DNA from: Candidatus Omnitrophota bacterium
GTDB lineage: Bacteria > Omnitrophota > Omnitrophia > Omnitrophales > Danuiimicrobiaceae
Length of the DNA: 6,671 nt
Direction: 5' to 3'
NCBI GenBank assembly: GCA_016206945.1
Contig: JACQQP010000047.1
Coordinates: forward strand, 1 to 6,671
In this document: positions 1 through 4,462 of the stretch, piece by piece
Layout: each line of letters starts with the position of its first letter
Numbering within the stretch: position 1 is the stretch's first letter
The notes under the pieces: generated by a model
Told to the model about the DNA's origin: nothing
Database searches by the model: none
Seen by the model: only the letters and a program-made list of their open reading frames with translations
Translations under genes and position numbers: made by a program

Positions 1-90
1 GCACTGCGGCGAAGCCGCCCCGAAACCCGATCGGTTTCGGGACTGCTTAGTCCTTTTCGCGGTCGGCGAAAAGGGCGAAGCCGCATGTGT
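1..90. repeat. Palindromic mosaic with three consecutive hairpins
   Basis: Three perfect hairpins follow one another. GCGGC-GAA-GCCGC is at 6-18. CCCGAAACC/GGTTTCGGG is at 19-27/33-41 with loop CGATC. CCTTTTCGC/GCGAAAAGG is at 52-60/66-74 with loop GGTCG. The decamer GCGAAGCCGC occurs at 9-18 and again at 75-84, bracketing the two longer hairpins. The 16-mer GGCGAAGCCGCCCCGA at 8-23 recurs at the other end of the window (6656-6671), so the block belongs to a dispersed family. It is cut by the window edge. No coding potential is seen. It lies downstream of the HPr-like gene, but no hairpin is followed by a T-run in either orientation, so I do not call it a terminator. Confidence 0.7.
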
Positions 91-97
91 CTTTATC

Positions 98-277
98 GGG
101 AATCCAGAAGTTGTGGATCCCCGCCGTTCCGACCGAACGCCGTACCGACCGTACGCCGTACCGACCGTACGGCACCGCAACACCAAGCGCCCGACCGGCG
201 CTCGTTCAAGCGGCGGTGCCAGATGTCCGAGCGGCCAACCGCCGCTTGACCGACTGGCGCTAAAAGCATGCGGGGAT
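98..277. repeat. Nested palindromic repeat enclosing tandem hairpins
   Basis: The left part is a fold-back, GGGAATCCA/TGGATCCCC at 98-106/114-122. ATCCCCGC at 117-124 is complementary to GCGGGGAT at 270-277, so an 8-bp stem encloses the whole interior. Sequences of the GGGAATCCAG...CTGGATCCCCG...CGGGGATGACA type are a widespread dispersed intergenic repeat in bacteria; that attribution is from general knowledge. The interior holds three tandem hairpins (123-173), a hairpin at 186-202, and an 11-bp inverted repeat, CAAGCGGCGGT/ACCGCCGCTTG, at 207-217/238-248. An open frame across this region on the plus strand is rich in Arg, Pro and Thr, as expected for translated repeats, and is not a credible gene. 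The stretch 291-347 shows nothing recognisable. Confidence 0.65.
123..173. repeat. Three tandem 16-bp hairpin units with compensatory changes
   Basis: Units of 16 bp start at 123, 139 and 155. The second and third are identical (GCCGTACCGACCGTAC). The first reads GCCGTTCCGACCGAAC. Its two differences lie in opposite arms of the stem and keep pairing: GTTC/GAAC against GTAC/GTAC. Each unit folds into a stem of at least 5 bp around the loop CGACC: 125-129/135-139, 141-145/151-155, and a 7-bp stem at 155-161/167-173. The covariation suggests that the folded form matters, or that the arms were made by copying one another. Confidence 0.75.
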
Positions 278-347
278 GACATAAAAACTTGTGTTACAGA
301 GCACCAGGCTTCTGTCGGCACCAAAACAAGCAAGACACTAAGAGCAC

Positions 348-716
348 CTAGGGTCCCTCCACTTGAAAGAAATCTTTAATGCTGACAATTGCCTCTTCGG
401 CATCATCGCCTTCGGCTTCAATATGGAGTTTTGAGTTCCAAGCGGCGGCTAAGAGTAGAAGCCCGAGCACATTTTTTCCATCAGCCGTAATTTTTCCCTT
501 CCGCACGCGGATCACCGAACGAAATTGGCGGACACGCATAACAAATCTGGCCACGACTCGAAGATGAAAACCAAGGTGCGTGGGCATAATGATTTCAATG
601 GCTTGAATTAATGGTTCACCAACCCTATCCATTTTAGCCATCCCTTCCACTGGAATTAGAAGCGGTTGCTCAGACACAAAACCGGACTGGCACATTCTCA
701 AAAAACATGGATTCAA
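348..716 (-). CDS. HPr-like phosphocarrier domain protein
   Basis: The domain from about residue 38 to the C-terminus (122 aa in the longest frame) aligns with HPr. GFHLRVVARFV at 49-59 matches the active-site segment GLHARPA, with the phosphorylatable His at 51 and the following Arg at 53 kept. The HPr kinase site Ser46 falls on Asn82, and the Pro after the Arg is Val54. The usual C-terminal pattern (AEGDDAEEAIVSIKDFF) is present. HPr normally carries phosphate from enzyme I to sugar permeases, and its Ser form signals carbon status. The Asn suggests a protein not regulated by HPr kinase, or a non-PTS paralogue. The coordinates use the longest frame, a TTG whose TTGA overlaps the stop of the CarD-like gene. 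No ribosome binding site precedes that TTG. The ATG at 632 has GGAAGG 10 nt upstream and gives a typical 94-aa HPr, so it is a good alternative start. Confidence 0.85.
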   Translation of the reverse strand: MNPCFLRMCQSGFVSEQPLLIPVEGMAKMDRVGEPLIQAIEIIMPTHLGFHLRVVARFVMRVRQFRSVIRVRKGKITADGKNVLGLLLLAAAWNSKLHIEAEGDDAEEAIVSIKDFFQVEGP

Positions 717-1270
717 GCGTCAACTAAAGAATGGGAGATTGTATCGAGGACCCAAGGATTGACTTTTTGGCTGTGCTTCAAACTTTTCTTCATTCTAAAA
801 AATGCTTCCCCCTCCGAAATCTCCAAAGCAAAAGAAAGTTCGCGGATAAGTCCTTTTGCCGCCCGATCTAGCATTTCTCTCTTTCCTTTGGCAGCCTTTC
901 CGTCTTTTTCCATGGAAAATATCAAGATCACTCTGCTAAAGGCCCAAGGGGTATTTTTCCTGATCAAATCGAGAACCATCTCGGATTGTTTTTTGCCTAA
1001 TCCGCGGTTGCTTGGATCACGTGTTTTCAAATAATCCAGAATCTGATTCGCCTCTTTCGGAGAAATGGCCAGATGAAATCCCGATGTTTCGACCTGATCG
1101 CTATCAATTAAGAACCTTGCCCTTTTGAAACGAGGCTGCTTTGATTCGAGCGAATAATAGTATTGGTCTTTTCCAGATTGGGTCTGTTTAATAATGTCTG
1201 TTATGCGGCAAGGCCCATGGCTTGAGTGATAAAGCAGGAACCCCCTCTGATAAGCTAGTTTTTTTGTCAT
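713..1270 (-). CDS. CarD-family transcriptional regulator (divergent)
   Basis: The protein has 185 aa, close to the usual CarD length. The N-terminus (residues 6-45) has the CarD/TRCF RNA-polymerase-interacting pattern: a short strand, then HGPCRITDI at 18-26 matching the HGvgrI..I signature, then a tyrosine-rich strand ending in LE. The C-terminal part (about 70-165) is helical. Its segment KREMLDRAAKGLIRELSFAL at 130-149 matches the LS..Ekrml..A...L..Ela.A pattern of CarD C-terminal domains. CarD proteins bind the RNA polymerase beta subunit and stabilise open promoter complexes. The ATG at 1270 is preceded by GGAAAGAG about 9 nt upstream. The gene overlaps the HPr-like gene by 4 nt, so the two are probably co-transcribed and translationally coupled. 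Some loop residues are unlike canonical CarD, so a specialised paralogue is possible. Confidence 0.8.
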   Translation of the reverse strand: MTKKLAYQRGFLLYHSSHGPCRITDIIKQTQSGKDQYYYSLESKQPRFKRARFLIDSDQVETSGFHLAISPKEANQILDYLKTRDPSNRGLGKKQSEMVLDLIRKNTPWAFSRVILIFSMEKDGKAAKGKREMLDRAAKGLIRELSFALEISEGEAFFRMKKSLKHSQKVNPWVLDTISHSLVDA

Positions 1271-1327
1271 TTGAGTCGACTCTTTCCAGGACGAGTGACG
1301 TTGAAATAAACTAAAATTAGAAAACCA

Positions 1328-1407
1328 CTAGTGCTTCGACTCACCTGATTTTGTGTGTTCGCTCAGCACTATGGTGAGCGACAATTGAAATTGAGTCGAA
1401 CCACTAG
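1328..1407. repeat. REP-like palindrome in the CarD-gene leader
   Basis: The outer arms CTAGTGCTTCGACTCA (1328-1343) and TGAGTCGAACCACTAG (1392-1407) pair over 16 bp with one mismatch. An inner hairpin pairs CGCTCA (1360-1365) with TGAGCG (1375-1380) around a 9-nt loop. The left outer arm (TTCGACTCACC) and the left inner arm (TTCGCTCAGC) resemble each other, as in composite REP-type palindromes. It lies 58 nt upstream of the CarD-like start codon and would be part of its leader RNA if the -10 box at 1435-1440 is used. No Rho-independent terminator tract follows it. Confidence 0.7.
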
Positions 1408-1431
1408 ATAGGAATAAGGAAAGTAACGAAA

Positions 1432-1442
1432 GGTATTATACC
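1432..1442 (-). promoter_or_regulatory. Possible -10 box inside a palindrome, upstream of the CarD-like gene
   Basis: On the minus strand a perfect TATAAT hexamer occupies 1440-1435. It sits in the exact palindrome GGTATTATACC (1432-1442), which could be an operator. At the expected distance upstream I find only a weak -35 candidate, TTTTAA, with 16-nt spacing. A transcript starting near 1428 would have a leader of roughly 160 nt holding the palindrome at 1328-1407. This is inferred from consensus only. Confidence 0.35.
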
Positions 1443-1484
1443 CCTAAAATTGAATCTTAAAAGCGAAGAAAATGAGGTTGGGTT

Positions 1485-1598
1485 TTACTGCCGCTCGCCA
1501 AATACTTTCGCGGCCAGCGAGAACTTTCTGGGCCCGAGCGCGAGGAATAAGATGGCAATACCCAAATAGACTAAGGCCCGTCGTATGTACACTAAGTA
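1485..1598 (-). pseudogene. C-terminal remnant of a DoxX-like membrane protein
   Basis: An open stretch ending at a TAA (1485-1487) encodes about 37 residues with no in-frame start. It contains the hydrophobic run VYLGIAILFLAL followed by GPRKFSLAAKVFGERQ. This resembles the last membrane helix and tail of DoxX-family proteins, which commonly end in a hydrophobic segment then GPG(R/K)xSLDA. The N-terminal three-quarters expected for that family is missing. Upstream the frame runs into the ACTAA/GTAC duplications (1587-1611) and closes with an in-frame TGA at 1599-1601, just before the palindromic element at 1612. DoxX genes often sit beside VOC and SRPBCC genes, which fits the neighbours. A 66-residue frame over the same DNA in another phase is not a gene. 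The family assignment is from pattern recognition and moderately uncertain. Confidence 0.45.
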
Positions 1599-1704
1599 TC
1601 ACTAACACTAAGTACCATTTGAAATAGGATCGGAAGATTTTCAACCAACAAGCGGTACTATCTCAAACGGTACGTTAAGAACGTAAGGTACGTTAAGAAC
1701 TAAG
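1587..1704. repeat. Copy 1 of a 62-bp GTAC-ended palindromic element with duplicated flanks
   Basis: The core is 1612-1673. Its terminal arms GTACCATTTGAAATAG (1612-1627) and CTATCTCAAACGGTAC (1658-1673) are inverted repeats pairing at 14 of 16 positions. The core matches copy 2 (2939-3001) at 60 of 63 aligned positions. Left flank: GTAC (1587), ACTAA, GTAT (1596), CACTAACACTAA, then the element's own GTAC. Right flank: GTTAAGAACGTAAG (1674-1687), GTAC (1688-1691), GTTAAGAACTAAG (1692-1704). Each side therefore repeats its local flanking sequence, with a GTAC or near-GTAC between repeats. The element lies directly after the VOC gene stop and directly before the truncated DoxX-like remnant, in transcription order. 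Confidence 0.8.
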
Positions 1705-1705
1705 A

Positions 1706-2185
1706 CTATTTCTTCGCCATTTGCGCGAAAAAAGCTTCCGCGCCCTTCCGGATCTCATCATTGGTCAGGTCTTGCTTGTGCGTGGCGATCATCCACGAAT
1801 AGCCAAATGGGTCCTTGATCTGCCCCATGCGATCTCCCCAAAACATATCGGCCACCGGCATTCCCGTCGTGCCGCCAGCTGAGACAGCTTGTTTGAATGC
1901 CACGTCCACATTCGGCACATACACGTAGAGGCTAATCGGAGAGCTGCCGAGCGTTTCGGCGCTCTTGCCGCAATTCTCTGCATTGGGATTTTCGTCGCCC
2001 ATCATGACGATTGAGTCACCAATCTGAATCGTTGCGTGCATGATGCCGCGCCCGGTTGGACTCGACAAAAGATCCAGCACTTTTGCGCCGAACGCTTTTT
2101 TGTAAAACTCGATCGCCTTATTGGAATCTTTGAACGTGAAGCTTGGTGTGACTGTGTGATATCCTTCTGGTACTGGATTAGCCAT
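1706..2185 (-). CDS. VOC-family (PhnB/glyoxalase-like) protein
   Basis: The protein has 159 aa, the usual size for PhnB-like members of the vicinal-oxygen-chelate superfamily. Two beta-alpha-beta-beta-beta modules are visible. The first includes DSNKAIEFYKKAFGA at 20-34 and HATIQIGDSIVMMGDE at 50-65. The second includes SLYVYVPNVDVAFKQAVSAG at 85-104 and WGDRMGQIKDPFGYSWMIATH at 116-136, the hallmark end of PhnB-like proteins. Most such proteins have no proven reaction; the fold serves metal-dependent enzymes and antibiotic or small-molecule binding, so substrate and activity stay open. The ATG at 2185 is preceded by AAAGGAGGAG with about 9-nt spacing, a very strong ribosome binding site. It follows the SRPBCC gene by 60 nt, a common pairing that suggests one transcript. 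The C-terminus is complete; the palindromic element begins just beyond the stop. Confidence 0.92.
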   Translation of the reverse strand: MANPVPEGYHTVTPSFTFKDSNKAIEFYKKAFGAKVLDLLSSPTGRGIMHATIQIGDSIVMMGDENPNAENCGKSAETLGSSPISLYVYVPNVDVAFKQAVSAGGTTGMPVADMFWGDRMGQIKDPFGYSWMIATHKQDLTNDEIRKGAEAFFAQMAKK

Positions 2186-2245
2186 GATTTTTCTCCTCCT
2201 TTTATTTTATGCCATCCCCGAATGCAGCGGAGCAGCACTGCGCCG

Positions 2246-2776
2246 TCATTTCAAACTCTCGGCAAGCTTATCGAACGACTCGTTCCATCCAGTTTTGCAA
2301 TCTTCCTTCATCTCAGCAGGTAGGCCAGTATGTTGCAAAGTCATTTTGGTTTTCTCACGGGACTTCTCTCCGCCAGAGGCGGATCCGCCTTCGGCGGAAA
2401 ACGTCACGGTCACGAGCATCTCGAGCGGAAAATCTCCTGTCATGCCATAATGTGCAGCCGACACAACATTGCCATGCTCATCGGCAAAACAGTCCGTACA
2501 AACAATTTTTTCCATCGGCACGATTTCGTTATATACGCCGGTGCTCCAAATGCCTTTTTTCCAAGCCTTTTCTCCGATGTCTGAGCGCATGCAAAAGAGA
2601 TATTTACCGCCGACTCGAAAATCGATCTTGCATGAGGGCGACTTGAATATTTTCGGTCCCCACCAACGCATCACTCGATCCGGCTTTGTCCATGCTTTCC
2701 ATACAAGCTCGCGTGGCGCATCGAAGATGCGGGTGATGATTAATTCTTGAGTTTTGGTCTCAGTAGTTTTAGCCAT
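2246..2776 (-). CDS. SRPBCC (AHSA1-like) family protein
   Basis: The 176-aa protein shows the AHSA1/START-like pattern from end to end. ITRIFDAPRELVWKAWTKPD lies at 14-33, then RWWGPK at 37-42, DFRVGGKYLF at 52-61 and GVYNEIVPMEKIV at 80-92. The terminal helix GLPAEMKEDCKTGWNESFDK begins at 151 and is followed by LAESLK. These proteins form a helix-grip cavity for hydrophobic ligands or interact with chaperones; most bacterial members have no assigned ligand. The ATG at 2776 has AAAGGA about 8 nt upstream. It starts 14 nt after the stop of a truncated SRPBCC remnant and precedes the VOC gene, so it belongs to a small-protein cluster that appears to have lost members. Between strands VTVTF (122-126) and KTKMTL (142-147) there is an unusually long Gly/Ser-rich loop, SAEGGSASGGEKSRE, encoded by a palindromic repeat. 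Confidence 0.93.
   Translation of the reverse strand: MAKTTETKTQELIITRIFDAPRELVWKAWTKPDRVMRWWGPKIFKSPSCKIDFRVGGKYLFCMRSDIGEKAWKKGIWSTGVYNEIVPMEKIVCTDCFADEHGNVVSAAHYGMTGDFPLEMLVTVTFSAEGGSASGGEKSREKTKMTLQHTGLPAEMKEDCKTGWNESFDKLAESLK
2370..2397. repeat. Twin palindrome inserted in frame in the SRPBCC gene
   Basis: Two adjacent hairpins with nearly identical arms occur inside the coding sequence: CCGCC-AGA-GGCGG at 2370-2382 and CCGCC-TTC-GGCGG at 2385-2397. They encode residues 127-136 (SAEGGSASGG) of the SRPBCC protein. Family members usually have only a short turn here, and the sequence on either side fits the family without a gap. The palindrome therefore looks like an insertion that kept the reading frame and was tolerated in a surface loop, comparable in kind to Rickettsia palindromic elements. 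Confidence 0.7.
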
Positions 2777-2790
2777 TTTTGTATTCCTTT

Positions 2791-2898
2791 CTATTGATTC
2801 TCCGTTAGATATTGATCGAGGCGCGCAAGTGTCTGATGGCCACCTTCGACGGCCCCATATTTTTTAGCCACGTTTTCGCACATCTCAGCCGATGGCAA
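2791..2898 (-). pseudogene. C-terminal remnant of a second SRPBCC (AHSA1-like) gene
   Basis: Thirty-five residues before the TAG at 2791-2793 read LPSAEMCENVAKKYGAVEGG and then HQTLARLDQYLTENQ. This matches the terminal helix of AHSA1-like proteins, where a segment such as FPSxEM is followed by a helix ending in RLxxYL. About 100-120 N-terminal residues expected for the family are absent. The upstream frame continues into the TTGCAAAAGTAC duplications (2901-2942) and the palindromic element, giving repeat-derived Phe/Thr/Ala residues and only a TTG start without a ribosome binding site. The intact SRPBCC gene starts 14 nt downstream, so the original cluster held two tandem SRPBCC genes. Loss of the 5' part coincides with the element copy. 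A short functional peptide from the internal ATG at 2883 cannot be excluded but is unlikely. Confidence 0.65.
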
Positions 2899-2900
2899 GT

Positions 2901-3041
2901 TTGCAAAAGTACCAAAAGTTGCAAAAGTACTTGCAAAAGTACCGTTTGAAATAGGACCGGAAGATTTTCGAACCAACAAGCGGTACTATCTCAAACGGTA
3001 CTCTGGAAGTACTCTGGAACTGGAAGGATACTCTGGAAATC
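2901..3041. repeat. Copy 2 of the GTAC-ended palindromic element (63 bp) with duplicated flanks
   Basis: The core is 2939-3001. Arms GTACCGTTTGAAATAG (2939-2954) and CTATCTCAAACGGTAC (2986-3001) pair over 15 of 16 positions, including 11 perfect terminal base pairs. Left flank: TTGCAAAAGTAC occurs at 2901-2912, 2919-2930 and 2931-2942, the last sharing the element's own GTAC. Right flank: TCTGGAA (3002-3008), GTAC (3009-3012), TCTGGAACTGGAAGGA (3013-3028), TAC, then TCTGGAAATC (3032-3041). The left units all end in TTGCAAAA and the right units all begin with TCTGGAA, so each side duplicates its own neighbouring DNA. The element lies between the 3' end of the DUF72 gene and the truncated SRPBCC remnant. 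Confidence 0.82.
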
Positions 3042-3743
3042 AAGGGCGTTTCTAAACGCATGTCCCGCGGCCGTGTTGTCAAAATAGACGAAAAGATCTC
3101 CCCCTTTCAAATGTCCCCGCGCCGCTTGAGCAAATACATTCAGTTCGGCCTTTGTGTAGTTATGAACATACCAACGGCTTGAGCCATGGAATCTGAAATA
3201 AACGAAGGAGGCGGTACGAACATCTAAAATCCGTTCGATCTTTGGCGCATCGACACCCACCAAGGCAACCGAAAATCTCCTGAGAAGTTCGTAGGTATCT
3301 TGGGAAAACCATGAGTTGTGTCGAAATTCGATGGCAAAACGAAATGAGGTGGGAAGTAATTTCAGAAAACGCTCGAGCCGTTTAAGGTCCTTCTTCATCG
3401 AGGGAGGAAGTTGAAAAAGAATAGCTCCCTCGGAAGCAATCGGCTGCACACGTGCCAAAAATTCATGAGCATCTTTTTTAACTCCCTTGAGTCTTTTGAT
3501 GTGCGTCATCCACCGCCAGGCCTTCACCGCCCACACAAAATCTTTCCCGCCTGCAAGCTTCCACTTTTCAACCGTTGACGCCCGCGGAAAGTGATAAAAG
3601 GTGGCGTTCAGCTCTACCGTATGGAAGTGTTTTGCATAATAGGAAAACACGTCCTTGCTTTTGATCTCCTTGGGGTAGATGATTCCCTGCCAATCAGGAT
3701 ACACCCAACCGCTCGTTCCGACAAAAAGTGTTCCCCGGCTCAT
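2991..3743 (-). CDS. DUF72 (YecE-like) family protein with repeat-derived C-terminus
   Basis: The 250-aa protein matches DUF72, a TIM-barrel-like family of unknown biochemical role. It shows LFVGTSGWVYPDWQG at 6-20, the TVELNATFYHFP signature at 42-53, VWAVKAWRWMTH near 70-80, AILFQLPPSMKKDL near 107-120, FAIEFRHNSWF near 135-145, FVYFRFHG near 180-187 and LFVYFDNTAAGHAFRNAL near 217-234. The ATG at 3743 places GTSGW at the usual distance from the N-terminus. The frame extends three codons to a TTG at 3752, but the nearest AGG would be too close to that TTG. The last 16 residues (DFQSILPVPEYFQSTV) are encoded by the TCTGGAA/GTAC duplications, and the TGA stop lies inside the terminal repeat of the palindromic element. 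The native tail has therefore been replaced, although all conserved family motifs remain. It follows the secreted-protein gene by 43 nt. Confidence 0.93.
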   Translation of the reverse strand: MSRGTLFVGTSGWVYPDWQGIIYPKEIKSKDVFSYYAKHFHTVELNATFYHFPRASTVEKWKLAGGKDFVWAVKAWRWMTHIKRLKGVKKDAHEFLARVQPIASEGAILFQLPPSMKKDLKRLERFLKLLPTSFRFAIEFRHNSWFSQDTYELLRRFSVALVGVDAPKIERILDVRTASFVYFRFHGSSRWYVHNYTKAELNVFAQAARGHLKGGDLFVYFDNTAAGHAFRNALDFQSILPVPEYFQSTV

Positions 3744-3786
3744 AAATGGCAAGACCTAAGTTCGGAGCAGCTGGAATTAGGAGCGC

Positions 3787-4098
3787 CTAAGTCCCCGACT
3801 CAGGTTTCCGAATTATTTTATGCACAACCAAAAGATCTGGAAAATCTCTCTTGGCTTCTACTTGAAGGCGCTGGCCCGTTTTTAAATCTCGAAGTGAGGC
3901 CAGACCTTCAAGTTCAACATCGGGATCTATAGACAACCGGACCTTTTCTTCCATCGTTCCAAACGGGTCTTTCACCGTGGCCTCGATGGTTGAACCTCCA
4001 TCATAAACTGCCGTCACAATCGCGTCAAAAATTTCAGCATGCGCCGGTTGAGCAAAACCAATCACAGCGACGAAAAAAATTAGCATCCACACTCTCAT
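3787..4098 (-). CDS. Small secreted protein of unknown function
   Basis: The ATG at 4098 gives a 103-aa protein and is preceded by AAAGGTG at suitable spacing. The frame is open further upstream to 4176, but that extension (basic, no ribosome binding site) would bury the signal peptide. Residues 1-21 form a classical Sec signal peptide: MR, then the hydrophobic run VWMLIFFVAVIGFA, then QPAHA, with predicted cleavage after AHA and before EIFDAIV. The mature part, about 82 residues, alternates short beta-strand-like segments with acidic turns (TAVYDGGSTIEATVKD, EKVRLSIDPDVELEGLASL, GQRLQVEAKRD) and ends in LLVVHKIIRK. This fits a small all-beta, possibly OB-like, periplasmic protein. I do not recognise a named family. 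It lies 88 nt after the small membrane protein gene and 43 nt before the DUF72 gene, consistent with co-transcription. Confidence 0.8.
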   Translation of the reverse strand: MRVWMLIFFVAVIGFAQPAHAEIFDAIVTAVYDGGSTIEATVKDPFGTMEEKVRLSIDPDVELEGLASLRDLKTGQRLQVEAKRDFPDLLVVHKIIRKPESGT

Positions 4099-4186
4099 GC
4101 CTTTCACCTTTCGTTCTTTCCCTCTTCTTCTCGTTTCTATTATGGATCTTTCCACTCCTGCCAGGCCTGTGTACATGAAAATTGTC

Positions 4187-4462
4187 TTAAAAAGCGCGGC
4201 TGCGGGTTTGAAGTAACCCTTTGTATTCTTCGTACTCGTGCCAACCCACGATCATTTTGCCTGGATTCTCCGCCGCAAAGTCAGCCAACGTTTTTTCGGG
4301 AATCGCTTCATCTGCCTTGCCCAACATGTTCCGCTGAGGAATCGGCTTATTAGGGCGCTCCCGAGTGGCATCAGCAACTAGGTGGTTGACCGTGACACTT
4401 GTGATTACGGCAATGACGAACATGACCGAGATCAAAATGGCAATGTGCGCAAAAATTCTCAT
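4187..4462 (-). CDS. Small membrane-anchored protein of unknown function
   Basis: The 91-aa protein starts at an ATG preceded by AAAGGTGAGGTGAG, a good ribosome binding site. Residues 4-29 form one hydrophobic segment (IAILISVMFVIAVITSVTV at 7-25). The rest is hydrophilic, with RERPNKPIPQRNMLGKADEA at 34-53 and GWHEYEEYKGLL near 73-84. With Arg2 the only basic residue before the helix and no obvious cleavage motif after it, an N-terminal signal anchor with the tail outside the cytoplasm is likeliest. No family is recognised. It is the first gene of a likely three-gene unit with the secreted protein and the DUF72 protein. The only promoter-like match upstream is an isolated TTGACA near 4505-4510 on the minus strand without a good -10. 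Confidence 0.72.
   Translation of the reverse strand: MRIFAHIAILISVMFVIAVITSVTVNHLVADATRERPNKPIPQRNMLGKADEAIPEKTLADFAAENPGKMIVGWHEYEEYKGLLQTRSRAF

Noticed and set aside
123..173. Tandem 16-bp units as a CRISPR array.
   Set aside because: Units are contiguous with no spacers, and no cas gene is visible.
113..379. An 88-residue plus-strand frame across the left palindromic block.
   Set aside because: Its composition is that of translated hairpin repeats, and it has no ribosome binding site.
666..1034. A 122-residue plus-strand frame.
   Set aside because: It is wholly antisense to the CarD-like and HPr-like genes, which have family motifs; no start signal is seen.
1612..3001. The two palindromic elements as integron attC sites.
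   Set aside because: The arms do not contain the RYYYAAC/GTTRRRY core sites, no integrase is present, and the segment between copies holds several genes and a truncated one, unlike a cassette.
1612..3001. The palindromic elements as sequencing linkers or adapters.
   Set aside because: The sequence does not match linkers I know, and the copies differ at three positions, which suggests natural divergence. A false assembly join is still possible and is listed as a test.
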